A DNA stretch of 64,000 bases from an uncultured Shewanella sp. (GTDB lineage Bacteria > Pseudomonadota > Gammaproteobacteria > Enterobacterales > Shewanellaceae): the NCBI RefSeq assembly GCF_947497935.1, contig NZ_CANMIO010000001.1, forward strand, positions 62,001 through 126,000. Reading direction: 5' to 3'. Made by a program: the position numbers and the translations under genes. Within the stretch, counting starts at the first letter, position 1; each line of letters starts with the position of its first letter. Of this stretch, positions 54,626-62,713 are shown in pieces. Under the pieces are notes generated by a model. It did no database searches and was not told the DNA's origin. It saw nothing but the letters and a program-made list of their open reading frames with translations.

Positions 54626-54919
54626 GATTGCTCTCACTTGTCGGTTGGGGCCATCATCTGGCTTTTTCGAGCTAAAATCGTTTAAGAACTATACTTACTT
54701 TTTCTGGTTGGATAAATGTTAATTGTGTGAAAACTTGATCTCTATTTGTTTGAATCATCCCCATAGTTAATGCTATAGCCACGCCTATAGGAGCACTTAG
54801 GGGGCGCTATCGTCCTTATTCAAAAAATCACGAGTTTGAAGCTTATCTACCTGAAGTCGGTTCGGTTATACTCAAGCGGGAATTATGGGATTAACAGTAA
54901 TAGAGTTAACAAAATAGCA
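54626..54919. other. Divergent spacer, about 290 bases
   Basis: AT-rich spacer without supported gene; it precedes the GNAT start chosen at 54920. Confidence 0.4.
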
Positions 54920-55477
54920 ATGAAGATTAGACGAGCTAAAGCGACCGATATCACGGCATTGGTCGCACTGGAACAAACTCATTTGCAAGATGAATTGGTT
55001 GCCGAACAACGTGATAATTCGCTGCAGGGACAGTCTTTCACTCAAGGGGACTTAACCACTCTCGTTAACCAGCATTGGGTTGTGGTGGCCGAAGTTGAAG
55101 ATACTATCGTGGGTTATGTCATTGCTGGGCGCTGGCCTTTTTTCAAGCAGTGGCCCATTTATCGAAATCTGCTTAACCGTTTACCGAGACTCGATTATGA
55201 GCGTGCCAAATTAACCGAAAAAAATTGCTGCCAGTATGGTCCTATTTGGATAGATAGCCGCCATCGTGGCCAAGGTATATTTGAGGCCTTAGTCGCTTTT
55301 ATTAAGAAGTTGGTTGGCAATGAGCTGCCCTATATGTTGACCTTTATCGCCGAAGATAACGTCGGCTCCTTTGCCGCCCACACGCGCAAAGGGGGGATGC
55401 AAGTTGTTGATTACATCAGTTTCGATGAGCGTGATTATTACCTATTAGTGTTACCAACTAGCGAAAGCTTTTTCTAA
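54920..55477 (+). CDS. GNAT-family N-acetyltransferase
   Basis: About 185 residues from ATG 54920 (MKIRRAKATDITALVALEQ), the usual GNAT start; the frame extends 28 codons further upstream without family resemblance. The acetyl-CoA motif is IWIDSRHRGQGIFEALVAFI, and FAAHTRKGGMQVVDYI is motif B. The acceptor is unknown. The next gene starts 8 bases after its stop (55486), so the two are likely co-transcribed and perhaps functionally linked. Confidence 0.82.
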   Translation: MKIRRAKATDITALVALEQTHLQDELVAEQRDNSLQGQSFTQGDLTTLVNQHWVVVAEVEDTIVGYVIAGRWPFFKQWPIYRNLLNRLPRLDYERAKLTEKNCCQYGPIWIDSRHRGQGIFEALVAFIKKLVGNELPYMLTFIAEDNVGSFAAHTRKGGMQVVDYISFDERDYYLLVLPTSESFF

Positions 55478-55485
55478 GGATCTTT

Positions 55486-55836
55486 ATGTTGTCAGAATCA
55501 GTAGCCTCAATCTTTGCCCCATATCTAAGCTTAAACCTGTCGGCCTTCGATAACTTAAAATTGGTTGTGGCGGTTTTATCGGAAAAAGCTGAGGAGTGTC
55601 ATGCCTTAGAAGCCGAGATCTGTATCGATAATCAGCTGCAAATTGCCTATCTGGTACGCTGGAAGAAGCACTTTATCTATTGTGGACGCACTAACTCTTA
55701 CGGCAATGCCATTGATGAGGTTGCCGACTTAGAGTCGATTAACCCTGAGTCCATTCGGGTGTTACAAATTCCAGTCTTGTCTATGCAACAGCTGGAGTTT
55801 ATGTGCATGGAAAATGCACACTTTGACCATTGTTAG
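55486..55836 (+). CDS. Small protein of unknown function, linked to the GNAT gene
   Basis: 116 residues starting MLSESVASIFAPYLS, with AAGGA before the ATG. No signal peptide or membrane helix. It contains several Cys (ECHALEAEICI, YCGR, FMCMENAHFDHC) and a beta-rich middle (LQIAYLVRWKKHFIYCGRTN). I recognise no family. It starts just past the GNAT stop, indicating an operon, so it could be a substrate or partner. Confidence 0.65.
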   Translation: MLSESVASIFAPYLSLNLSAFDNLKLVVAVLSEKAEECHALEAEICIDNQLQIAYLVRWKKHFIYCGRTNSYGNAIDEVADLESINPESIRVLQIPVLSMQQLEFMCMENAHFDHC

Positions 55837-55941
55837 GAATGTTTTCGGGCTGAAAACGGTGTCGCTTTTTGGTTATTAGGCTGCGCCTGAACTTAATGCA
55901 ATCAAGCTACGCTCGATGAAGATTGCTGTTCAGACTCGGAC

Positions 55942-55967
55942 AACAAGGGGGCGATCGCCCCCTTGTT
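55942..55967. repeat. 26-bp perfect palindrome
   Basis: Left arm AACAAGGGGGCGA (55942-55954) and right arm TCGCCCCCTTGTT (55955-55967), no loop; the centre is GCGATCGC. No T run follows closely (AACAGTTC), so it is not a textbook terminator, though the two flanking genes are convergent. Confidence 0.9.
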
Positions 55968-56020
55968 AACAGTTCTAAAAGATTCCTTCTATCCCAAGTT
56001 AAGCTAGGGAGCCAGCATTA

Positions 56021-56557
56021 TTACAAAGCTGGCATGATTGTTTTCTTAAACCAATTAGTGAGTAGCTCTCGCTCGTGGGGGAAAGGATCGTTGCTTATCG
56101 GCTGGATCTCCATGAGAAAAGCCATGTTATTGAGCTTTTCACTACCCGATTTTATGACTTTTCCATTTTGAGTTAAGACATAATCAAAACGTATTTTTGG
56201 TGGGTACAGATCGGTAACAATGCGAACATCATCAGGTGCAGCACCAAAAGTGGGCTGTACATCTCCGGCTAAGTCTACGTTTGTGACGGTCAGATCAAGT
56301 TGTTGATCTTTAGCTAAGTGTTTATTAGCCAGTTTTCCAAGCTCGTCGGTAAGCTCGGTAAAAAGGTATTCTTCGAATTTTGACTGTACTCCCGTTGTTG
56401 CTTCTACATCGCTATAGTCACTAGGGTTTTGCCAAAGAATGTTTACATTCCCATCATTGGTGAGTAGGTCTTGGGGGACTGTATCGTCTTGCTTTTGGGC
56501 ACAACCACTTATTGTTAATGTAGCGGCAATGATTGCAGTCACTAGTAAGTGTTTCAT
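56021..56557 (-). CDS. DUF3016 lipoprotein
   Basis: 178 residues with signal peptide MKHLLVTAIIAATLTISGC (lipobox TISGC). The mature part has VNILWQNPSDYSDVEATTGVQ, FEEYLFTELTDELGKLANKHL, LDLTVTNVDLAGDVQP and a final RELLTNWFKKTI, which matches DUF3016. Function unknown. GGAG lies 5 bases before the ATG. It is a single-gene unit beside the 26-bp palindrome. Confidence 0.8.
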   Translation of the reverse strand: MKHLLVTAIIAATLTISGCAQKQDDTVPQDLLTNDGNVNILWQNPSDYSDVEATTGVQSKFEEYLFTELTDELGKLANKHLAKDQQLDLTVTNVDLAGDVQPTFGAAPDDVRIVTDLYPPKIRFDYVLTQNGKVIKSGSEKLNNMAFLMEIQPISNDPFPHERELLTNWFKKTIMPAL

Positions 56558-56884
56558 ATCGGCTCCGTTTGATTTTAGGCTTAACTATTTATAACTCAGT
56601 TCTGTGATATTGCGAATTTGAGCTTCAATTAGACTACGCCTAACGACTTAGGCAATCAAATTTCCTAGGATCTTAAAGTTAGCTTGCGGCTAATGGTTAA
56701 CGGTTAACGGCTAATGCTTAATAGCTAGGGCTTAATAGCTAGGACTTAATAGATGGAACTTTATGGATAGAACTTAGTTGTTAAAGTCAGGCGCTTTGTT
56801 TGCACAGGGGCAAAAGAGGCTGCAGCTGCCGCCTCTTGACCACTTAGAGTTTGAGTGATTTTTAGGTTTTCTTGCACAGATTAT
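56558..56884. other. Intergenic region with tandem repeats
   Basis: The gap between the DUF3016 gene and the next minus-strand gene. It contains the 14-bp tandem repeat at 56717-56758 and GGTTAACGG units (about 56695-56712). No gene is supported. Confidence 0.5.
56717..56758. repeat. 14-bp tandem repeat, three units
   Basis: CTTAATAGCTAGGG (56717-56730), CTTAATAGCTAGGA (56731-56744) and a diverged third unit CTTAATAGATGGAA (56745-56758). It is CTAG-containing, as are the composite repeats. Confidence 0.8.
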
Positions 56885-57592
56885 TTATAAGCTTTTATCG
56901 AACTCACTGATTAAGGCTTGCTCTTTAGTGGTGACTCCATCAAACAAACTATAGTCGTAGAGCTTATATTCAATGAGTTTTTCATTCGGGTAGTTCTTGA
57001 GTTTAATCGTTAGGTTTTCTGCGTCTTTCGACAGTCGATTCAAACTGGCAGAGCGGTGCTCGGAGATATCGCCCCAGACCTCATCAGGATGGTATTTTTT
57101 CTCTAAACCTTTTTGAGTTTTAGCGTTCAGCTGAGTAACGTTTTGACGGATTGATAGATTGCCAAGTTTGCCATCATCAGTAAATCTTGCGATAAACCAT
57201 ATAATATTGTTGGCTTTCAAAAATGGCGTATCGCAGGCTTTATCTGAGCAGGAAATCTCTTTAATTTTGTTACTCAGGCGTAGCTGCTGAACTTGCTCAA
57301 TAAGTTGCTTTCGTTGCTCTGCAGCAATGTGGGGGTATTTCTCTTGGTACTCTTTGGCTATTTTTGTTGCTTCTTCAGTAAAGTCGGTCGGTGTGGGGTT
57401 GTTGATGTTACCGACGGTAACCTTAGAATCAGGCTGAATATTTAAACGTTGAACCACCTCATCGGGCGTCATCTTCAGCTGTAAGCCTAAAATATCTGTT
57501 GGTTGTTGGGCCTGAGCAATCGGTGCTAAGGCTAGAGGTGTTGTGGCTAAAGGCGCAATGAGTAGCGCCTTAATACATGTCTTCCATTTCAT
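56885..57592 (-). CDS. Exported protein of unknown function
   Basis: 235 residues with a signal peptide (MKWKTCIKALLIAPLATTPLA...AQAQQ, cleavage about residue 28). The mature part starts with a DILGLQLKMTPDEVVQRLNI segment, followed by two nearby Cys (ISCSDKACDTPF) that could form a disulfide. A charged middle and DEVWGD, then KAT-like SEFDKSL end. No known family. GGAAG precedes the ATG. The next gene on this strand is 112 bases upstream. Confidence 0.65.
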   Translation of the reverse strand: MKWKTCIKALLIAPLATTPLALAPIAQAQQPTDILGLQLKMTPDEVVQRLNIQPDSKVTVGNINNPTPTDFTEEATKIAKEYQEKYPHIAAEQRKQLIEQVQQLRLSNKIKEISCSDKACDTPFLKANNIIWFIARFTDDGKLGNLSIRQNVTQLNAKTQKGLEKKYHPDEVWGDISEHRSASLNRLSKDAENLTIKLKNYPNEKLIEYKLYDYSLFDGVTTKEQALISEFDKSL

Positions 57593-57704
57593 GGTGTGCT
57601 TCCCGTTATACTAATTAGTATTAAACTTGTTCCCTGCTGAATACGGATGACACCATAACATAAGTATTAGTTATAAATTAAGTAGCGGTTGCTTATCAAA
57701 CTGA

Positions 57705-58364
57705 CTACATAGCCGCGAGCATGGTGAGGCGCATGTCGAGATCTTCGGCTGGGGCGAGCATGTCACCAAATTCGTTTGCGCGCTCAGTCATATTGAGCCA
57801 GTCCTGACAAATTTTTAATATCGATTGTTGTGCTAGCTCTTCAGAATCTTGTTGCGCCTTAGTAATAGGTTCAAGGTTAGCATTGTAGACCGCCTGAAAG
57901 TGCTCAGTAAGCGCCAGCCCATCTTTAAGTTCGCGCAGATACCAATGGTAGTTTTGTTGCAGGCTCTCAATGGTTTGCAGCATTTCTGTGATGTCATCAT
58001 CTTCAAGCTGGTTAAGGTAACGCTCCGAGTAACCTTTTTGGGTTTGCGCCCAAGTGCTGAAAAACAGCGAGGCAAATTGGCTGGCGCTGCTGATTTGATC
58101 GCATTCAAAATACAGGCTGAACTTAGTTTCTGTTTCGCAGCAAACAAGGTACGGCGTATCAGCGCTTTGCTTGATATCAAGTTGCCATTGCATCGGCTCC
58201 GTATCCCAATCTGAATCGCTGTCAGCATCTACATTATCCGTAGTTAAGTATTCAGAATCGAGACTGACATCATCATATGTTGCTGGGACGATTTTTATGG
58301 ATTCACTATCGGCATTTGTAGACAAGAATTCTGCGGCTTTGGCTGTGCAATTTAAAACAATCAT
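57705..58364 (-). CDS. Unknown cytoplasmic protein (DUF6933-like N-terminus)
   Basis: 219 residues, MIVLNCTAKAAEFLS at the start, then an acidic insert (DADSDSDWDTEP). QWQLDIKQSADTPYLVCCET with TKFSLYFECDQ recalls the DUF6933 domain, but only weakly. The C-terminal half is helical and acidic (LAQQSILKICQDWLN). No signal peptide or membrane helix. Function unknown. Confidence 0.6.
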   Translation of the reverse strand: MIVLNCTAKAAEFLSTNADSESIKIVPATYDDVSLDSEYLTTDNVDADSDSDWDTEPMQWQLDIKQSADTPYLVCCETETKFSLYFECDQISSASQFASLFFSTWAQTQKGYSERYLNQLEDDDITEMLQTIESLQQNYHWYLRELKDGLALTEHFQAVYNANLEPITKAQQDSEELAQQSILKICQDWLNMTERANEFGDMLAPAEDLDMRLTMLAAM

Positions 58365-58761
58365 TGTTATGTACCATTTATAAAATGGCTTTTAAAATAA
58401 CTGGTTATGTTTTGGTTCGTCTAATGCTTTTCGCTTTAATGTAATATTGGTCGTAGGGTGTCCACATTAGATAGCCATGACTCCCAGAGCCTGAACCATC
58501 ATCCACAATGTTCTACGGGACTATTTTAGATAAGACCTCATTTCTGAACTTTGGCAACTTCCAGTCTCAACAATGTTTGAACAAGGGTGACACTTGGGGG
58601 AGAACAAGGTATTTTTACGCCGCTATATACTATTCAGGCTCAATATTGGCATCATAGAAGCACTGGGCTAGCATTATAGAACTGGCCTCATAGAAACAAT
58701 AGCACTGGTTTTTTATCTTTAAATTTTTCGAAGCTTGCATGCTTCGCCTGGAAATCAACAC
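58365..58761. other. Intergenic region, about 400 bases
   Basis: Divergent spacer before the VC0807-like gene. I see no gene and no clear regulatory site; a GCATGCTTCGCCT stretch near 58737 resembles the short hairpins elsewhere only loosely. Confidence 0.4.
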
Positions 58762-59457
58762 ATGAGTAGTACATCGACACATAAACCTCGGCCTATGGTT
58801 GACCTGTTAGTGAGCATCGCCATACCCGCTTTTATTCTAATGAAGTTAAGTGGTGACGATCAGCTAGGGGCGAGTGGTGGATTAATGTTGGCGTTAAGCT
58901 TTCCGCTGGGGTGGGGCATATTTGAGCTAATAAAGTATAAAAAGTTTAATTTTATTGCCCTGCTTGGCTTAGCCAATGTGTTGTTAACCGGTGGCATTGG
59001 TCTGCTGGAGCTTGACCTTAAGTGGTTGGCAATCAAAGAAGCCGCAATTCCAGCGGTTATCGGTATTGCAGTGCTTATTTCGACCTTTACTTCTAAACCA
59101 TTAATTAAAGCCCTTGTCTTTAATCCAGCGGTGATGGACGTTGATAAGATCATGCAGCGCTTACAACAGAACAATTGTATGGCGGCGTTTGAGCAGCGCT
59201 TAATGAAGGCTACTTATTTAGTAGCGGGCTCGTTTGCATTCTCAGCTACCATGAATTACATCTTGGCTAAATGGATTGTCACTAGCCCTACGGGAACGCC
59301 TGAGTTTAATGAACAGTTGGGGCAATTGACTTTATACAGTTACCCGATGATCGCCGTGCCATCGATGTTGATGATGATGGGAACATTTTATTATTTATGG
59401 CGCACGATTCGTGATTTAACCGGGCTTAAGTTGGAAGAGGTTTTAGCCAATCAATAG
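58762..59457 (+). CDS. VC0807-like membrane protein
   Basis: About 231 residues from ATG 58762 (MSSTSTHKPRPMVDLLVS); the frame extends nine codons upstream without support. About six hydrophobic helices. The features RPMVDLLVSIAIPAFILMKLS, LGWGIFELIKYKKFNFIALLGLANVLLTGG and an ending AVPSMLMMMGTFYYLWRTI agree with VC0807-family proteins as I recall. The middle has NNCMAAFEQRLMKATYLVAG. Function unknown. Followed by the hairpin-rich region. Confidence 0.65.
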   Translation: MSSTSTHKPRPMVDLLVSIAIPAFILMKLSGDDQLGASGGLMLALSFPLGWGIFELIKYKKFNFIALLGLANVLLTGGIGLLELDLKWLAIKEAAIPAVIGIAVLISTFTSKPLIKALVFNPAVMDVDKIMQRLQQNNCMAAFEQRLMKATYLVAGSFAFSATMNYILAKWIVTSPTGTPEFNEQLGQLTLYSYPMIAVPSMLMMMGTFYYLWRTIRDLTGLKLEEVLANQ

Positions 59458-59461
59458 GTTT

Positions 59462-59690
59462 GTCAGGTTGCGTCTGACGTTACGCTTTACTGCGGTAAGC
59501 AATCAAACTTCGTTTGACCTTTAAGTTAGACTGCGTCTAACAGTTCACATAGTGGGATTTCATCCCACACCCTAGCGGGTAATCAAGCTGCGCTTGATAA
59601 AGGTCGTGGCCTTGACACATATCAGGCTGCGCCTGACTTCTATGTTAGACTGCGTCTAACAACTAACGTCGCGGCGCTTCGCCCGCACCC
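59462..59690. repeat. Chain of triloop mini-hairpins
   Basis: At least seven 6-7 bp stems closed by a three-base loop TGC or TTC: GTCAG-GTTGCGT-CTGAC (59462), TCAAAC-TTC-GTTTGA (59503), GTTAGAC-TGC-GTCTAAC (59525), GTGGGAT-TTC-ATCCCAC (59552), ATCAAGC-TGC-GCTTGAT (59582), TCAGGC-TGC-GCCTGA (about 59622) and GTTAGAC-TGC-GTCTAAC (about 59644). Stem sequences differ while loops recur. Similar units lie at 55875-55930 and within the composite repeats. Confidence 0.8.
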
Positions 59691-59934
59691 GAGCCAAGGG
59701 GGAAAGCGCTTGTCCCCCTTAGCGAACCCTCAGCGCCCCAGACGAAGTTACATGCATTAGATACGGGCCTCAGCTATCGCCTCATATTCGCCATCCATGG
59801 CTCACCTAAGGCTATCTCGGCATCCATGCCTCGCTCACGCGATTGACTTCAATACCTTCGGCAACTCCGATGGGGAACAGGTGTTTCCTGTGAGTCTTGT
59901 GGAAAGTTTACTCTGACCCCACTTATTCTTGGCC

Positions 59935-60007
59935 GAGCTTACAGGGATGTATTTATAGCGTGTCACGGCAGTGTCTGCACATGCGCTGACCGCAGGTCAT
60001 TGGAACC
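59935..60007 (+). repeat. Dispersed repeat, copy 1 (left of GNAT gene)
   Basis: GAGCTTACAGGGATGTATTT (59935) through a 34-base block (59974-60007) that matches 60859-60892 at 31 of 34 positions, including GACCGCAGGTCATTG (59988-60002). Copy 2 lies on the other side of the GNAT gene in the same orientation. Confidence 0.75.
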
Positions 60008-60059
60008 CGTGTTGCTGAACGTTGCAACTGAGTATTACCGTGGCGGTATAGCAACAGGT

Positions 60060-60530
60060 TCACTGAGGAGAGGGGGTTAATCCCATTAACACCAACCTTT
60101 CACTATCCCCCTGATACTTGAGAAACAACTGCGCAATATCATTGGGCGCATCCGCAATGACACCAAACCCATGTTGAGAATAAAACCCTTCTAGATGCGC
60201 TAAGGCGAAAATATAGGTCTTACCGTTATTGATAACGGATGACAGTTCATCCATCAACTGATGCCCAACACCTTGGCCACGAAAATCTGGATGCACCAAC
60301 ATCCCAGTTAAAATGGCTAACTGACCAATAGGCCGAATACGTGCACTAGCGACTATGGTTGAGCAAGTGACGGCAGAGGAAGCAATTTCAACATCGTTAG
60401 CCGAAGTCGAGTCAGTTTGTGTTAACACGCAGACAGACTCTTTCTGCAACAATCGTGCATAGGGCATATATTGGCGGTAGAACTTCTTCACCTCGATACG
60501 CTCATCAGGCGCTAACCAAGTTAATTGCAC
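60060..60530 (-). CDS. GNAT-family N-acetyltransferase
   Basis: 156 residues from a GTG start (AAGGAT about 10 nt upstream). The acetyl-CoA motif is GMLVHPDFRGQGVGHQLMDEL, followed by IFALAHLEGFYSQHGFG. It resembles small ArgA-like or amino-acid N-acetyltransferases; no substrate can be assigned. It stands between two direct copies of a dispersed repeat, the kind of context in which small acetyltransferase genes are gained or lost. Confidence 0.8.
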   Translation of the reverse strand: MQLTWLAPDERIEVKKFYRQYMPYARLLQKESVCVLTQTDSTSANDVEIASSAVTCSTIVASARIRPIGQLAILTGMLVHPDFRGQGVGHQLMDELSSVINNGKTYIFALAHLEGFYSQHGFGVIADAPNDIAQLFLKYQGDSERLVLMGLTPSPQ

Positions 60531-60768
60531 TGTGCTGTTTATCCTTACCGACTAAAAGAAAATTATGATGCTAAGCCAAATCCATACTACTTGCGATAGC
60601 TCTTGTAGAGCAAACACCAGAGGTTAGGTCATATTGCTTTTCTAACCTAGTGTAGATGCGACTGAGGCCTTCGATGGCATGGTGAAAGATAACGAAGTTA
60701 TCAGGCTCTTGAACGAGAGGTATGGATACCGAACTGGCCTTTTAACAAGGATGTTTTTTGTTTTCGCA

Positions 60769-60916
60769 GAGCTTACAGGACCAATTCTGTTCCATACAGA
60801 ATTTGGCATTCCCTCCGTCCATGGAGGTCAGATGTACTTGCAGCGAGTCTCAGTAGTATCTGCACATACGCCGACCGCAGGTCATTGAAACCACTACAGT
60901 TGGAAGTTAACTGTAA
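60769..60916 (+). repeat. Dispersed repeat, copy 2 (right of GNAT gene)
   Basis: GAGCTTACAGGACCA (60769) to AGTTGGAAGTTAACTGT (60899-60915). The 34-base core at 60859-60892 matches copy 1 with three substitutions. Copy 2 is longer because it has extra sequence between the two shared blocks. Confidence 0.75.
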
Positions 60917-60985
60917 TACGCTATTTATGGCGTCTTGCGTAATTGTGTCACGTTGATGCAAAACCTAATACTGCAAATTGCAGAC

Positions 60986-61015
60986 ATAAAAAAACCGCCA
61001 AGTGGCGGTTTTTCA
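60986..61015 (-). terminator. Terminator of metK
   Basis: AAAAACCGCCA / TGGCGGTTTTT around 60988-61013, with TTTTTTT on the minus strand. Confidence 0.9.
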
Positions 61016-61053
61016 TAGCGTTGAACCAGCAACGCCGAATTAATCGATAACGA

Positions 61054-62208
61054 TTATAGACCGGCGTCAGCGCGTAGTGCGTCAACTTTGTCTGTAGCTT
61101 CCCACGGGAACTCGTTACGACCAAAGTGACCGTATGCTGCAGTCGCTTGGTAGATTGGGCGAGCTAGGTTCAACATTTCTGTTAGACCGTATGGACGTAG
61201 GTCGAAGTGACGACGTACTAGGTCGATCAATAGCTCTTCGCCAACTTTAGCTGTGCCAAATGTTTCGATGCTGATTGAAGTTGGCTCTGCAACACCAATC
61301 GCGTAAGAAACTTGAAGCTCACAACGGTCTGCAAGACCAGCTGCAACGATGTTCTTAGCAACGTAACGTGCTGCGTATGCTGCACTACGGTCAACTTTTG
61401 ATGGGTCTTTACCAGAGAAAGCACCACCACCGTGACGAGCCATGCCGCCGTATGTGTCAACGATGATCTTACGACCCGTTAGACCACAATCACCTACTGG
61501 ACCACCGATAACGAAACGGCCAGTTGGGTTGATGAAGTATTTAGTGTCTTTAGATAACCACTTAGCCGGTAATACTGGCTTGATGATGGTTTCCATTACA
61601 CCTTCAATTAGGTCTGCTTGAGTCACATCTTCGCTGTGCTGCGTAGATAGAACAACTGCATCGATACCAGCAATGCTGCCATCACTGTTATAAGCAAAAG
61701 TTACCTGGCTCTTCGCATCTGGACGTAACCAAGGCAAAGTCTTGTCTTTACGAACTTCAGACTGACGCTTAACTAGCTTGTGCGAGTAAGTGATAGGCGC
61801 AGGCATTAGTACGTCAGTTTCGTTGTTAGCGTAACCAAACATTAGACCTTGGTCACCGGCACCCTGTTCTTTAGGGTCTGCACGATCAACACCTTGGTTG
61901 ATGTCTGGTGACTGCTTACCAATCACGTTTAGGATGGCGCAAGAGTCAGCATCAAAACCCATGTCTGAGTGAGTGTAGCCAATGTCACGTACAGTCTTAC
62001 GGGTGATCTCTTCGATATCAACCCAAGCAGAAGTAGTAACTTCGCCGCCAACCATAACCATGCCAGTTTTGACATAAGTTTCGCATGCTACACGAGCTTT
62101 TGGATCTTGCTCCAAAATTGCGTCTAATACCGCATCAGAAATCTGATCGGCGATTTTATCTGGATGACCTTCTGAGACCGACTCAGAGGTGAACAAGTGC
62201 TTTGCCAT
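61054..62208 (-). CDS. metK: S-adenosylmethionine synthetase
   Basis: 384 residues, equal to E. coli Met[19 protein letters not shown] is the N-terminal substrate/Mg motif; [12 protein letters not shown] and [19 protein letters not shown] are the other two family signatures. It makes SAM from methionine and ATP in the cytoplasm. Its upstream region carries three tandem MetJ-like boxes (62245-62268), consistent with methionine repression. Divergent to tkt, the gene order common in Shewanella. Codon use is that of a highly expressed gene. Confidence 0.98.
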   Translation of the reverse strand: MAKHLFTSESVSEGHPDKIADQISDAVLDAILEQDPKARVACETYVKTGMVMVGGEVTTSAWVDIEEITRKTVRDIGYTHSDMGFDADSCAILNVIGKQSPDINQGVDRADPKEQGAGDQGLMFGYANNETDVLMPAPITYSHKLVKRQSEVRKDKTLPWLRPDAKSQVTFAYNSDGSIAGIDAVVLSTQHSEDVTQADLIEGVMETIIKPVLPAKWLSKDTKYFINPTGRFVIGGPVGDCGLTGRKIIVDTYGGMARHGGGAFSGKDPSKVDRSAAYAARYVAKNIVAAGLADRCELQVSYAIGVAEPTSISIETFGTAKVGEELLIDLVRRHFDLRPYGLTEMLNLARPIYQATAAYGHFGRNEFPWEATDKVDALRADAGL

Positions 62209-62244
62209 GATGGAAAATCTCGTCTTTAAACAATTTGAATGTGT

Positions 62245-62268
62245 AGAAGTATCTACATCTAGACGGCT
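62245..62268 (-). promoter_or_regulatory. MetJ-like operator upstream of metK
   Basis: Three tandem octamers AGAAGTAT, CTACATCT and AGACGGCT compare with the MetJ consensus AGACGTCT (6/8, 5/8 and 7/8 matches). MetJ binds tandem boxes. They lie 37-60 bases upstream of the metK start. Confidence 0.55.
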
Positions 62269-62580
62269 ATTCTAGTGGAAAACCGAGTTGATGACACCCC
62301 CTTCACCAAATTTTGTGCAGTTACTCGCGGTATTTATTTTGTCCATCTTGGTAAAGATGTATTTTATATTTTGTTTATCACACTGTTAATTAAGATTATT
62401 TGTGATTTTCACTGGGGAGTGTTCGCGATAAAAAATGATCAAAAAACAGCACTTAAAACTGACGGCGTGGACTTAAACAAACTTGATTGTCGATAAAAAC
62501 GACTAGTTTGTTAGGCTTAGGTGGCCTAAGCGTTATTTATCTAACTTAAAAGTGCCAATTTTTTTCATTCTGGGTGAATT

Positions 62581-62675
62581 AAATTTGCGTCCTACAGCCT
62601 AGTAGGCGAAAATATGGCTCCAAAATTTGCTGTAGGGAAGGGAAAAGCAAATACAAATTTGCGGCCCTTTTCTTT
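62581..62675 (+). promoter_or_regulatory. Structured leader before tkt, attenuator-like
   Basis: An 8-bp stem CCTACAGC (62591-62598) / GCTGTAGG (62629-62636) is followed directly by a terminator-like hairpin AAGGG...GCAAAT (62638-62652) / ATTTGC...CCCTT (62657-62669) with TTTCTTT. AAATTTGC occurs at 62581-62588, 62623-62630 and 62655-62662, and GCAAAT (62647-62652) can pair with any of them, allowing alternative structures. It ends about 40 bases before the start codon. Confidence 0.5.
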
Positions 62676-62713
62676 ATCTAAGCCTCAATACCTCAAACGA
62701 AGCAGGAGAGAGC

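Larger units (their letters stand above)
59458..60059. other. 602-base gene-free region of short hairpins and repeats
   Basis: No gene is supported. 59462-59690 is a chain of short hairpins (below). 59690-59930 is mixed low-complexity DNA with GGGGGAAAGCG...TCCCCC, and 59935-60007 carries a dispersed repeat (copy 1). Confidence 0.65.
60531..61053. other. 523-base gene-free region with repeat copy 2
   Basis: 60601-60770 is anonymous sequence that includes an ORF-like stretch without family resemblance. 60769-60916 is the second copy of the dispersed repeat. 60986-61015 is the metK terminator. No gene is supported. Confidence 0.6.
62209..62713. other. 505-base divergent region between metK and tkt
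   Basis: Holds MetJ-like boxes (62245-62268), a 7-bp triloop hairpin GCTTAGG-TGG-CCTAAGC (62515-62531) and the structured tkt leader (62581-62675). A 73-codon frame at 62275-62496 overlaps the metK upstream region and has no ribosome binding site or family match; not called. Confidence 0.6.

Noticed and set aside
60679..60888. A 69-codon frame in the repeat region
   Set aside because: It is partly made of dispersed repeat copy 2, has no ribosome binding site and resembles nothing known.
59935..60916. Integron-type attC sites around the GNAT gene
   Set aside because: The flanking repeats lack a clear GTTRRRY core with matching R', and no integrase is in the window.
62275..62496. A 73-codon frame between metK and tkt
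   Set aside because: It has no ribosome binding site, lies over the metK upstream region and shows no family resemblance.
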